A program made the position numbers and the translations under genes. Below are positions 10,158-18,955 of a stretch of DNA of 64,000 nucleotides, piece after piece; the stretch's first letter is position 1, and every line of letters begins with the position of its first letter. The notes under the pieces are model-generated. The model was not told the DNA's origin and made no database searches. It worked only from the letters and a program-made list of their open reading frames with translations. Origin of the DNA: Candidatus Poribacteria bacterium (lineage in GTDB: Bacteria; Poribacteria; WGA-4E; WGA-3G); contig JAJDTM010000039.1 of NCBI GenBank assembly GCA_022827185.1, positions 1-64,000 of the forward strand, read 5' to 3'.

Positions 10158-13100
10158 TCAATTGTTTTCTTCTTCAAGCGAGATGTGGAACATCCCGCGC
10201 TGTTCAGTGGCTACATAAAGTCTATTACCATTAATGGTGGCGGAGATGATATTGCCTGGCACCTCTGGTGAGATTTTTTCCCATTCGCCACGCTTATCCA
10301 ATAGGTGTGCGCCGCTGTCGCCGACACCGTAAACCGTTGTGCCAGCCACCGCTATTCGGTCTATGATCGAGTTTACGCCTGTCTTATCGGTTATCACGCG
10401 CCAGTGTTCATCGTCTACTGAAGTCAAGACACCCGTGTCTGTTGCGACGTACACCGTTGAACCTGCGAACACTATTTCGTAGATATGCTCAAAGCGAAGC
10501 GGTAAGTTTGAAGTCAGATCTTTCCAGGTATTGCCACCATCAAACGATCGAAATAGATGTCCATCGTGTTTTCCAACGTAGACGGTTTCACCTGAAACAG
10601 CAAGCGCGAGGTCTTCTATACTGTCCGCCAGCGTACTAAAATTATGAGAGAGTGTCAGCGTACTAAGATCATCAGGGAGTGCTGCTGTATTCACCAGCCC
10701 AGTATTAAACCATTCACCTTCACCGCGTTTCCATCGGAAAAGCCTCCGCCCATATTCCACGTAGAATGTCTCTCGGCTAACTGCAAATCCACCCGTCTGT
10801 TTTTGATACTCTTCGGCTGGGTCCATCTGCCGAGCCATTTCAGTGAATTCGTCGATTTTTTCATCACTATCGGAAGTGTTATTTACTATATCTTTTTTCG
10901 ACGCTTTCGAGAATGCAGCTTTTAGTTTCTCTCCGGAGAGGAAGAGATCGTCCCTGAAAGGAGGCACGCCTGGGATAGGAATTAGGTGATTGCCGTCTGC
11001 AGAGAGATGGAAAATGCTCAATTCATTTTCTGATTTCACTGCGGTTCCGTAAAATATATCGTTAGAAATCGCGAACTTAGAGGAAACCAAAAGATCGTTA
11101 GGAATCATTTTTTCTGACAATTTTAGCGTAGAATCGTTGCGATCGAGGCGAAGGGCTTCCCAGGTCTCCCCACCGTCAGTCGATTTAGCAATAGACGTAA
11201 CAGTATTGGTGTAGAGCGCATTCTTGAACGCTACTAAGTTGACTACTTCGGTACCAACTACCCCCTTCACAAATCGGTGCCACGATTTTCCACCATCTGT
11301 TGAGCGCGTAACTCCGAAAAATCCGGATTTGAAAAGCGTATTTTCATCTACTGCTACCGCAGGAAATGTACTGGGCGCCACTGAATCCATCATCGATTGC
11401 AGGTCAAATGTGTTGGGATCAAAATCAGAACCCATCCATGTTTTTCCACCATCTGTTGAGCGGAGGGTGGACAACATTCCCATTGCTAAAACGGTCTCAC
11501 GAATCACGAAGATTTTAACGCTCGGCGATATTTTGTCCATAGGTGACAAACTTGTGGGTGTTATCTCAGTCCATGAATCCCCCAAATCGGTTGAGTGGAA
11601 AATTTCCCATGAATTTGAACTGTTGACTCCCATAAATTGTTCCATAATTTGTTTTGCGTATGCGCCTCTACCATCAGCGGTTTCCAATTGAGCAAAATCA
11701 AGACCGGTCCCGACATAGAGAGTGTTCTCAGAGACTGTCAAAGAGTGGATAGCTTTGGATGTTTCAATCCTCAATTTCTCCCATGTCCCTGAACGCACAC
11801 GGTAAAGACCTTGATTTGTGCCAACAAATACAGTGCTTTCAATAGCAGCAATTGCCAGAATGATTCCCGCAGCGTTTTCATCAATTACGGGGGTCCACTG
11901 CTTACCCGCATCTTCGGATCGAAAAACCTGATTGTCAAGAGCAAGGTATAATCCTTCGTCCGTTATTACAAGTCCGGTAGCATGTCCTTTTGGACGTTCA
12001 CCAAGCGAATGCCACGTTTCACCGCTATCGACTGAAGTTAACACCTCACTGGTAGAGACAAGATAAAGCGTATCACCTCGTTCCGCCATCGGCGTAGTAG
12101 TGTTCCCGATTGCCACAGAGGTGTTAATGAGCGTCCATGTAGGTGCGTCTGGTGCCAATCTATAAACACCGACTGGCGAAGCAGCGTAGATATCTCCTTT
12201 AGAACTTGCCATTAAACCTGATGTTATCGCGCCTCTTTCAGGACCACTTGCCTGTACCCACTGCTGCTGTGTTGACGGGCGCGTCTCCTTTTCTATCTGC
12301 GCTGCACCCAGCGTAACAGGTTCCGACAGTTGTGGACCAGCACCGTTGTTCTGACCGGTACTCTCAAAACGCCCAGCTTGGTTCCGTAAATCCGCTTTCG
12401 CTTGTGTGTCAAGGACAACGGAGGCATCAATGATTTCAACGGTCATTTCAGAGTGCGCGTCTATATTGTATGGTTTCTGAAAGCGAGCAAGGTATTGAGA
12501 ACTGACACCCATTATTAAGAAGATAAATAGTGCTGTCGCAGCAGAGACTGCCCACGGCACGATAGGTTTACCACCAGACGGGGCAATCGGTTTCAAACGC
12601 GAAATCTCGCGCATGATATTCTCCGTCAGATGCGGCGTGATTTGAAAATGCTCCAACGCCTCTCGGACTATCGGTTCCTCTTGCTTCAAACGTTGCTGTG
12701 CCCGGCGGAGACGACTCTTAATTGTATTCACGGATACACCCAGAAACGCGCCAATCTCCGCAGCCGACATTTCACTGAAGTAATGCAGCGTGATAACTGT
12801 CCGGTCACTCTCTTGAAGTTTCGCAAGCAGCTGTTTTACGACTTCGCGCTGTGCTTCTGCCGTTATCTGCTCATTTTCTTCAATCACATATTGAGAATAC
12901 GTCGCTTTTTCTAACTGCGCGCTATCCACTTCCTCAAGTGACTCCGTCCGTAAACGCTTTTTGCGTAGCCACATCTTGCAGTTATTCGCGGCTATGACAT
13001 AAAGCCAACCCGTAAAACGCTGCGGCTGTTTCAACGTTGCAAGTCTCTGGTACGCTTTCAGAAATGTATCCTGTGTAATTTCCTCAGCGATATGGAAATC

Positions 13101-13220
13101 CCCTATTTTCCGCCACACAAGCGTATGAACCGGTTTTTGGTATTTTTTTACCAGTTCACTGAAGGCACTATCATCGCCATCAAGAATGCGGTGTATGAGT
13201 TCAACATCACTGTTTTTCAT
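10158..13220 (-). CDS. sigma-P1: ECF sigma factor / transmembrane helix / BNR beta-propeller fusion
   Basis: This 1020-residue protein starts at the ATG at 13220 with GGAGGTGAT upstream. Residues 10-90 are sigma region 2 (AEEITQDTFLKAYQRL, then GWLYVIAANNCKMWLRKK). Residues 125-185 are region 4 with the helix-turn-helix MSAAEIGAFLGVSVNTIKSRLRRA. Residues 221-243 (VPWAVSAATALFIFLIMG) form one membrane helix. The rest is a propeller with seven Asp-boxes of the form S-x-D-x-G-x-(T/S/Q)-W, for example SVDSGETW, STDLGDSW, STDGGKTW and SFDGGNTW. The likely topology is sigma inside and propeller outside. Asp-boxes are typical of sialidase, BNR and Vps10-like propellers and do not prove catalysis. 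An ECF-like promoter lies at 13247-13273. Two anchored proteins follow. Confidence 0.92.
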   Translation of the reverse strand: MKNSDVELIHRILDGDDSAFSELVKKYQKPVHTLVWRKIGDFHIAEEITQDTFLKAYQRLATLKQPQRFTGWLYVIAANNCKMWLRKKRLRTESLEEVDSAQLEKATYSQYVIEENEQITAEAQREVVKQLLAKLQESDRTVITLHYFSEMSAAEIGAFLGVSVNTIKSRLRRAQQRLKQEEPIVREALEHFQITPHLTENIMREISRLKPIAPSGGKPIVPWAVSAATALFIFLIMGVSSQYLARFQKPYNIDAHSEMTVEIIDASVVLDTQAKADLRNQAGRFESTGQNNGAGPQLSEPVTLGAAQIEKETRPSTQQQWVQASGPERGAITSGLMASSKGDIYAASPVGVYRLAPDAPTWTLINTSVAIGNTTTPMAERGDTLYLVSTSEVLTSVDSGETWHSLGERPKGHATGLVITDEGLYLALDNQVFRSEDAGKQWTPVIDENAAGIILAIAAIESTVFVGTNQGLYRVRSGTWEKLRIETSKAIHSLTVSENTLYVGTGLDFAQLETADGRGAYAKQIMEQFMGVNSSNSWEIFHSTDLGDSWTEITPTSLSPMDKISPSVKIFVIRETVLAMGMLSTLRSTDGGKTWMGSDFDPNTFDLQSMMDSVAPSTFPAVAVDENTLFKSGFFGVTRSTDGGKSWHRFVKGVVGTEVVNLVAFKNALYTNTVTSIAKSTDGGETWEALRLDRNDSTLKLSEKMIPNDLLVSSKFAISNDIFYGTAVKSENELSIFHLSADGNHLIPIPGVPPFRDDLFLSGEKLKAAFSKASKKDIVNNTSDSDEKIDEFTEMARQMDPAEEYQKQTGGFAVSRETFYVEYGRRLFRWKRGEGEWFNTGLVNTAALPDDLSTLTLSHNFSTLADSIEDLALAVSGETVYVGKHDGHLFRSFDGGNTWKDLTSNLPLRFEHIYEIVFAGSTVYVATDTGVLTSVDDEHWRVITDKTGVNSIIDRIAVAGTTVYGVGDSGAHLLDKRGEWEKISPEVPGNIISATINGNRLYVATEQRGMFHISLEEENN

Positions 13221-13246
13221 GCGATCACCTCCGATCAATTTATAAC

Positions 13247-13275
13247 GATGCGTATTAGGTGCAAAATGGGTGCAT
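13247..13275 (-). promoter_or_regulatory. Predicted ECF-type promoter of sigma-P1
   Basis: On the gene strand: TGCACCC (-35-like), then 17 nt, then CATC (-10-like), 27 bases before the sigma-P1 ATG. The same arrangement with the same 17-nt spacer occurs before sigma-P2, sigma-P3 and the gene at 25185. This is the weakest -10 box of the four. Confidence 0.5.
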
Positions 13276-13371
13276 AATTCTGAATTATAATCTTATACCA
13301 TTTCTATTTCAATATCCGTGTAGATGGCTCTGTGTTCCAGTCAGTTGGCAAAGATTGCATTTTCCAACAGG

Positions 13372-13475
13372 ACGCAAAACAGCCAAATCTATGAAAAAAC
13401 CTTTAGCTCCAACACAGGTTTGGCTGTAATCGTGAAGTAGAACTTTATGCTTCACTTGTAGTTTGGGTCTACTTT
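13372..13475 (-). repeat. 104-bp dispersed element with CAGCCAAA/TTTGGCTG stem, copy 1
   Basis: Nearly the same sequence is found at 18802-18904. Both copies contain AACAGCCAAA, an inverted-repeat partner GGTTTGGCTGTAAT, the string AGAACTTTATGCTT and end in GTTTGGGTCTACTTT. Both lie immediately after a minus-strand gene of the sigma-propeller region; this copy overlaps the stop codon of 13469-14164. It could be a mobile repeat or a conserved 3'-end RNA structure. Confidence 0.75.
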
Positions 13476-14164
13476 AGTTCTGTCCACTCCGCTGGAATCC
13501 TATAACCGTGTTCTGCCCAAGCGTCTACGAAAAAATTCCAGGTTTGGTCTGCCAGATCTACCGGATCTGGAAGGAGGTGGCTTATCTGTTCTGGGAAATG
13601 GACTTCGGATGCCTCTGAATAAATTGATTTTCGGAGCTCGTTTAATAAAGCGCGCTGTTCTTCAAGCGGCATTTGATTCAGCGTTGCTACTATCATCTTT
13701 GAGTCCGCTTTCAATCCGGAGAGTGTGGCTTCTGATAGTTGTAGGGCCCTGTCTACGATTTCATTGTGTTCTCTTTCCATCATTTTAATTTTTTCGGACA
13801 CCGAGATAGTTTCTTCGTGTGCGTGCTCGTGTTGTGTATCTCCGTGTTTAGTCCCTTTGACATCGTTTTGGTTTTCGATGCCAGTGTTGGGCACATCAGA
13901 AATTGAGGTAGAGGAAGTCCCGTTGCTAATCTCAGTAACGGACGGTTCTCGTGTTTCTTTAGGGGATGCGTGTACAGAATTGGTTCCTGCTGTCTGCTGC
14001 TTAGCGGCGGATGTATCCGTTGCTAATGACGTTACAGGGCGATATATCTTCTGTGGCTCAGCCTCCAGTATTTTCTGGGCGGGACGATGATGTCCAAAAT
14101 ACCATAGCGCGGTCGCACCGATTAAGAAAAGAGCAATATAGGTTGGCATGAGAGGTCTTTTCAC
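13469..14164 (-). CDS. Membrane-anchored exported protein, tandem duplicate of 14261-14956
   Basis: This 231-residue protein starts with a GTG at 14164 with AAGGAG 7 bases upstream. Residues 8-24 (YIALFLIGATALWYFG) are a single membrane anchor. A Ser/Thr-rich linker follows, then a His-rich patch KHGDTQHEHAHEE (near residue 110) that could bind metal, then a helical segment (SEKIKMMEREHNEI). The C-terminus is WNFFVDAWAEHGYRIP. It is a near copy of the next gene upstream, also 231 residues with the chosen starts, which supports both starts. The last of three anchored proteins behind sigma-P2. No named family recognised. Confidence 0.78.
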   Translation of the reverse strand: MKRPLMPTYIALFLIGATALWYFGHHRPAQKILEAEPQKIYRPVTSLATDTSAAKQQTAGTNSVHASPKETREPSVTEISNGTSSTSISDVPNTGIENQNDVKGTKHGDTQHEHAHEETISVSEKIKMMEREHNEIVDRALQLSEATLSGLKADSKMIVATLNQMPLEEQRALLNELRKSIYSEASEVHFPEQISHLLPDPVDLADQTWNFFVDAWAEHGYRIPAEWTELK

Positions 14165-14260
14165 TTTTGAACTCCTTATCCATTGATGGATAGATTTGCT
14201 GCTGCTACAACAGAAGACCAAAGTTTTTTGTATTCAACACCACTTCGGAACATGTGTTTT

Positions 14261-14956
14261 TTATTGTAGTTCTGTCCACTCTGATGGAATCCTATAACCG
14301 TGTTCTGCCAAAGCGTCTACAAATGTATTCCAGACTTGGTCTGCCATATCCGCCCGATCTGGAAAGAGATGGCTTATCTGTTCTGGGATATAGACTTGGG
14401 AGGTTTCTGAATAAGTTGTTTTTCGGCACTCGCTTAATAAAGCGCGCTGTTCTTCAAGTGGCATTTGGTTCAACGTTGCTGCTATCATCTTTGGGGCCGC
14501 TTTCACTCGGGAGCGTGCGGCTTCTGATAGATATAGGGCCCTGTCTATGATTTCATTATGTTCTCTTTCCATCATTTTAATTTTTTCGGACATGGAGATA
14601 GTTTCTTCGTGTGCGTGCTCGTGTTGTGTATCTCCGTGCTTAGTCCCTTTGACATCATTTTGGTTTTCGATGCCAGTGTTGGGCACATCAGAAATTAAGG
14701 TAGCAGAAGTCCCGTTGTCAATCTCAGTAACGGACGGTTCTATTGTTTCTTCAGGTGCTGAATGTACAGGGTTGGTTTCTGCTGTCTGCTGCTTAGCGGT
14801 GGATGTATCCGTTGCTAATGGCGTTACAGGGCGATATATCTTCTGTGGCTCAGCCTTCAGTATTTTCTGGGCGGGACGATGATGTCCAAAATACCATAGA
14901 GCGGTTGCCCCTATTAAGAGAAACGCGAGATAAGCGACGGTGGATAACTTTTTCAT
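14261..14956 (-). CDS. Membrane-anchored exported protein, tandem duplicate of 13469-14164
   Basis: This 231-residue protein has the same layout as 13469-14164: anchor YLAFLLIGATALWYFG, the identical KHGDTQHEHAHEE patch and the same helical segment. The C-terminus is WNTFVDALAEHGYRIPSEW. I use the ATG at 14956, which gives exactly the length of its twin; a GTG at 14974 is also possible. Neither has a strong Shine-Dalgarno, but the gene begins within a few bases of the stop of 14977-15498, so coupled translation is likely. Nucleotide identity to its twin is high over the whole length, meaning a recent duplication. Confidence 0.78.
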   Translation of the reverse strand: MKKLSTVAYLAFLLIGATALWYFGHHRPAQKILKAEPQKIYRPVTPLATDTSTAKQQTAETNPVHSAPEETIEPSVTEIDNGTSATLISDVPNTGIENQNDVKGTKHGDTQHEHAHEETISMSEKIKMMEREHNEIIDRALYLSEAARSRVKAAPKMIAATLNQMPLEEQRALLSECRKTTYSETSQVYIPEQISHLFPDRADMADQVWNTFVDALAEHGYRIPSEWTELQ

Positions 14957-14976
14957 TTTATTTCTGGAATACACGC

Positions 14977-15498
14977 TTATTTGAAACCTATACCGTCCGG
15001 TAGCGTATATCCTGCGTCAATATAAAACTGTAACCTCCGATTCCATGATTTATCCAACGATCCGGGGGAACGGACTTCTCGCTGTTTTCTCTGCGGGTTG
15101 TTGTACATCCGTATTTCCATCTTTTTGAAATAAGCAGTTTGTTTTTCTAAGGAGAGTGTTTTCAGATATTTTACATTCTCTGATGTCAATTTTTTTAGTA
15201 GACTCTCGCCTGTAGTTCGTACTTTGGCAGCCGTTTCTAACACTGTCTCTTTATCTTTTATTTTCTCGGCAGAAGATTTGAGTGCTAAGCTTGTTTGCTC
15301 CATTTGTTTTACCAGTGTTAGAATTTCTTTCTGAGACGCATCCAGGGAGATGTGCTGCTCAATGCCTTCAGTCTCTGTGGATTTTGGACTTAAGTCTACC
15401 TGTTGGGACTTGGTATTTTCCGTGAAACCGCCAAAATACCAAAAAACGGCGGCTCCTATTAGGAGCACAAGACATATAGGAACAATAAACTTTTGCAT
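14977..15498 (-). CDS. Small membrane-anchored protein directly behind sigma-P2
   Basis: This 173-residue protein has an N-terminal helix (residues 4-22, FIVPICLVLLIGAAVFWYFG) and a charged helical body with a predicted coiled coil (residues 60-110). Its ending, LDKSWNRRLQFYIDAGYTLP, resembles the WNxFVDAxAEHGYRIP ending of the next two genes, so it appears to be a shorter relative. It starts 30 bp after the stop of sigma-P2 and runs almost directly into 14261-14956, which makes a four-gene unit. Function unknown. Confidence 0.75.
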   Translation of the reverse strand: MQKFIVPICLVLLIGAAVFWYFGGFTENTKSQQVDLSPKSTETEGIEQHISLDASQKEILTLVKQMEQTSLALKSSAEKIKDKETVLETAAKVRTTGESLLKKLTSENVKYLKTLSLEKQTAYFKKMEIRMYNNPQRKQREVRSPGSLDKSWNRRLQFYIDAGYTLPDGIGFK

Positions 15499-15528
15499 TT
15501 TTAGATTTAGACTCTTTATAGATAGGAC

Positions 15529-18414
15529 TTATTCTTTTTCAATCGAAATGCGGAACATCCCGCGCCGTTTCGTAACGATATAAGATTGATCGCCATTAAT
15601 AACAAGAGAAACAACACGACCTGGCACTTCTGACAAGATTTTTTCCCATTCGTCGCGATCATTCAAGCGATAGACTCCTTCATTGCTGGCACCATAAACT
15701 GTCGGGGTATCCACAGCGATGCGATCAATGCGCGTGTGTTTTCCCGATTTATCAACGATTGCGCGCCAATGTTCACCGTTTTCTGAAACCAGAACACCCG
15801 CGTCGGTAGCAACATACACAGTTGAACCCGCAAAGGTTATATCATTGAAACGCTCAAAACGTAAGGGCAGACTTGAAGTCAAATCTTTCCATGTGTTGCC
15901 ACTATCGAACGATTGAAGGAGGCTTCCGTCGCGTTTGCCCGCGTAGACGGTTTCCTCAGAAACAGCAAGTCTCAGCTGCTTCAGAATGCCACTATTTTCA
16001 TCCTTGCTTTTGCCTTCATCTACCAAGCCGGTGTTAAACCATTCCGATTCACCGCGTTCCCATCTCAGAAGCTGCCGCCTATGTTCTACATAGAAGGTCT
16101 TGCTACTAACCGCAAATGCCCTGGAGGATATTTCAAATTGCCCTATTAGATCCGCCCACGCTTTTGTATCTGTGATGGGAGGGACTTTGCCAACGGCGGG
16201 TATCCCTTGGATAGGGACTAACACATTTCCATTTTCAGAGATACGGCAAATGTTCAATTTATTTTGTGTAACTGAAGCAGTCGCGGCCCCATAAAGTGCA
16301 CTATCGGCGATTGCTAATTTTGGAGAAATCAGACGATAGGCTTTTGCTGCTCGTTTTAGCGTGAGCTCACCAGAATTCAACGGAAGATTTTTCCACGACG
16401 CACCGCCATCGATGGATTTCATAATACCTTTGGAGTTGCTCGTGTAGATCGCATTTTTGAAACGCACTAAGTTGGATATTGAAACGTCTACTAACCCGTT
16501 CGTAAATGAGTGCCACGATTCACCGCCATCGGTTGAGCGGGTCAATTCGGTGGTTCCGACCTTAAAGAGGGTGTTTTCGTCTACTGCTGCAAGAGTCGAT
16601 GTCGTTATGTCGGTGCCAGATTCTGTCCATGTTTCGCCTCCGTCCGTTGAACGAAAGCTTATCACTCCAGATACCAGGATGGTATCTCCAGCTGCAAAGA
16701 CTTCAGCGGCTGTAGGGATTTTCAGCTTGGATGATTTGCTTGTCGGTGTTATATCGGTCCACGAATCTCCCAAATCGGTTGATCGGAAAACATTCCATGT
16801 CCATATTACGTCGGAATGAATGTTGCGCATAAACTCATCGAAGTACGCCTGCCTTCCTTCAGCGGTTTTCAATTGAGAGGGATCGTGTCCTGTGCCGACG
16901 TAGAGACTGTTTCCAGAGACGGACAAAGCGTGAATGGCTTTTGGGGTAACCGGCAATTTTTCCCATGTCTCTGAATGCAAGCGGTAGAGTCCCCGGTTTG
17001 TCCCGATAAACACTGTATTTTCAACAGCAGCTATTGCACTAATACTGCTGTCTTCTATTTCAGAGTTAAGGGGTGTCCACTGTTTACCAGCATCTGTAGA
17101 CCGGAAAATGCCTTCATCTCGAAGTGCGAGGTATAAGGCATCATCCATTACCACCAGACCCATCGCGCGGCCCTTTGGACGCTCGCCAAGTTTTATCCAC
17201 GTCTCGCCTCTATCTTTTGAAGCAAACACGCCATTGGAAAAAACAAGGTAAAGCCTGTCGTTTCGTTCTACTATTATTTTTTGGTGATTGTTTACAGGAA
17301 CCTCTGGTGGAAGTGGGCTAATAAGCGTCCAGGCAGGCGCGTCTGGTGTTAATCTGTAGATACCGATTTTTGAAACCGCATAGACATCCCCCCATGAACT
17401 TGCTAATATATTTGATACTGAACGCCCTTTTGCTGGACCGCTGACTTGTGCCCACTGGCGTTTTGTTGACGGGCGCGTCTCTTTTTCGACCTGCGCAGCA
17501 GCAAGCATCATAGGTTCTGAAACTTGTGGACCGACACTTTTACTTCTACCGATGCTATCGAAACGTCCGACTTGGGTTCGTAAATCCGGTTTGGTTTGTG
17601 TATCAAAGACGATCGGAGCATCAATGATTTCAACAGTGGTTTCTGATTGCGCGTTCAGGTTGTAGGGCTGCTGAAAATGGACAAGGTGTTGAGAACCGAT
17701 ACCCATTATTAAAAAGATAAAAATCGCCGTTGCAGCGGAGGCTGCCCACGGCACAATAGGTTTGCTGCTTGTCGGGGCAACCTGCTTAATATCAGCGATT
17801 TGCCGCATAATGTTCTCGGTAAAAGTGGTAGGTAGGTGTACACCGCCCAACGTTTCCTGAACTGTATCCTCTTCCTGTCTTAAACGATTCCGTGCGCGTT
17901 GGAGACGACTCTGAACTGTGTTTGGCGACACACCTAAAAACTCACTGATCGCTTTATAGGTCATTTCTCCAAGATAATGGAGTGTCACGACCGTGCGTTC
18001 ACTCTCCGGCAGTTTTTCTAAAAGGCTCCTAATGCGTCTGCGGCGATGTTCGACAGAGGCTTCCTTACGTTGTTCGTCTTCATAATGCTGATAAGACGAT
18101 TCCTCAATTTCCTCCCCACTTGTAGTTTCTAAGGATTCGATCGGTGGTTTTCGCTTTCGATGCCAATCAATACAAAGCCGATCAGCGATCACATAGAGCC
18201 ATCCAGCGAACTGGTTCGGATTCTTCAACGTTGGGAGCTTCTCGTATGCCTTGAGGAAGGTGTCCTGTGTAAGTTCTTCGGCAATATGGAAATCGCCAAT
18301 CTTCCGCCACGCGAGCGCGTGGACGCTCTTCTGGTATTTTTTTACCAATGTGGTAAAAGCATTTTCGTTGCCTGTCAAGAATTGATTAACCAGTTGTGCA
18401 TCTTCGTTTTTCAT
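15529..18414 (-). CDS. sigma-P2: ECF sigma factor / transmembrane helix / BNR beta-propeller fusion
   Basis: This 961-residue protein starts at the ATG at 18414 with GGAG 7 bases upstream. Sigma region 2 (AEELTQDTFLKAYEKL, FAGWLYVIADRLCIDW) is followed by region 4 (YKAISEFLGVSPNTVQSRLQRARNRL), one helix (VPWAASAATAIFIFLIMG, about residues 220-240), and a propeller with seven Asp-boxes such as SKDRGETW, STDAGKQW, STDLGDSW, STDGGETW, STDGGESW and SFDSGNTW. The protein is a mosaic: its sigma part is closest to sigma-P4 (both start MKNEDAQL), while its stretch after the membrane is closest to sigma-P3 (shared VEIIDAPIVFDTQTKPDLR and RSVSNILASSWGDVYA). An ECF-like promoter lies at 18488-18516. Three anchored proteins follow. 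Confidence 0.92.
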   Translation of the reverse strand: MKNEDAQLVNQFLTGNENAFTTLVKKYQKSVHALAWRKIGDFHIAEELTQDTFLKAYEKLPTLKNPNQFAGWLYVIADRLCIDWHRKRKPPIESLETTSGEEIEESSYQHYEDEQRKEASVEHRRRRIRSLLEKLPESERTVVTLHYLGEMTYKAISEFLGVSPNTVQSRLQRARNRLRQEEDTVQETLGGVHLPTTFTENIMRQIADIKQVAPTSSKPIVPWAASAATAIFIFLIMGIGSQHLVHFQQPYNLNAQSETTVEIIDAPIVFDTQTKPDLRTQVGRFDSIGRSKSVGPQVSEPMMLAAAQVEKETRPSTKRQWAQVSGPAKGRSVSNILASSWGDVYAVSKIGIYRLTPDAPAWTLISPLPPEVPVNNHQKIIVERNDRLYLVFSNGVFASKDRGETWIKLGERPKGRAMGLVVMDDALYLALRDEGIFRSTDAGKQWTPLNSEIEDSSISAIAAVENTVFIGTNRGLYRLHSETWEKLPVTPKAIHALSVSGNSLYVGTGHDPSQLKTAEGRQAYFDEFMRNIHSDVIWTWNVFRSTDLGDSWTDITPTSKSSKLKIPTAAEVFAAGDTILVSGVISFRSTDGGETWTESGTDITTSTLAAVDENTLFKVGTTELTRSTDGGESWHSFTNGLVDVSISNLVRFKNAIYTSNSKGIMKSIDGGASWKNLPLNSGELTLKRAAKAYRLISPKLAIADSALYGAATASVTQNKLNICRISENGNVLVPIQGIPAVGKVPPITDTKAWADLIGQFEISSRAFAVSSKTFYVEHRRQLLRWERGESEWFNTGLVDEGKSKDENSGILKQLRLAVSEETVYAGKRDGSLLQSFDSGNTWKDLTSSLPLRFERFNDITFAGSTVYVATDAGVLVSENGEHWRAIVDKSGKHTRIDRIAVDTPTVYGASNEGVYRLNDRDEWEKILSEVPGRVVSLVINGDQSYIVTKRRGMFRISIEKE

Positions 18415-18487
18415 CAAGTTTCTCCGCCACAAAATACGGATGTACGCTTTTAGGCGCGACTATATCGTACTGCTGTTACTAATTAAT

Positions 18488-18516
18488 GACGTAATTTAAA
18501 GAACAGAATGGTGCAT
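18488..18516 (-). promoter_or_regulatory. Predicted ECF-type promoter of sigma-P2
   Basis: On the gene strand a T-tract precedes TGCACCA, then exactly 17 nt, then CGTC, giving a leader of roughly 65-70 bases before the ATG at 18414. It matches the signals before sigma-P1, sigma-P3 and 25185 in spacing. A CGTC -10 box is typical of many ECF promoters. Confidence 0.6.
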
Positions 18517-18583
18517 AACGATAAAAAAATTGAAAAAATTATATCACAATTCACTGAAATGTGTCTTTTCATATAGGGAAAGT

Positions 18584-18745
18584 CAGGGTGATTTAGTTTT
18601 CCATTTTTTACCCAGATTTGAACCTCCAGGACCGGTAGGTGCGTGTTTTGCGGTGTACTCACCCAAATGCGATCTGCATTCTAACCGCACCGGATCTGTA
18701 ACAGAAAGCATAAAACCCGCGAATTTCTTAAAACTAATAGCCCTG
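18584..18745. mobile_element. MITE family 1, long copy (162 bp) with 10-bp target duplication
   Basis: The ends are inverted: CAGGGTGATTTAGTTTT on the left and AAAACTAATAGCCCTG on the right. The perfect direct repeat TAGGGAAAGT flanks both sides (18574-18583 and 18746-18755). The inside holds ACCGGTAGGTGCG...CGCACCGG with an extra loop (TTGCGGTGTACTCACCCAAAT...) that is missing from the 131-bp copy at 37575-37705. No coding capacity. Confidence 0.85.
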
Positions 18746-18801
18746 TAGGGAAAGTGGAATTTACCGATTGTTTGGGGCGAGTATTGCTATGTTTTACCAA
18801 A

Positions 18802-18904
18802 ACGCGAAACAGCCAAACCTATGAGGGCCTTCAATTCCCACAACGGTTTGGCTGTAATTGCGAAACAGAACTTTATGCTTTGCTTGTTGTTTGGGTCTAC
18901 TTTT
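18802..18904 (-). repeat. 103-bp dispersed element with CAGCCAAACC/GGTTTGGCTG stem, copy 2
   Basis: Second copy of the element at 13372-13475. The stem CAGCCAAACC / GGTTTGGCTG is perfect here, while in the other copy one arm has changed. It lies 52 bases past the stop of sigma-P3. On the minus strand the stem is followed by GTTTCGCGTTTT, a poor but possible terminator tail. With the MITE at 18584-18745 it accounts for most of the 540-bp gap between sigma-P2 and sigma-P3. Confidence 0.75.
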
Positions 18905-18955
18905 CAAGCAGCGTTAATTGCCTTGTAACACAGAGAGTTAGCAGCACTGCTACTA

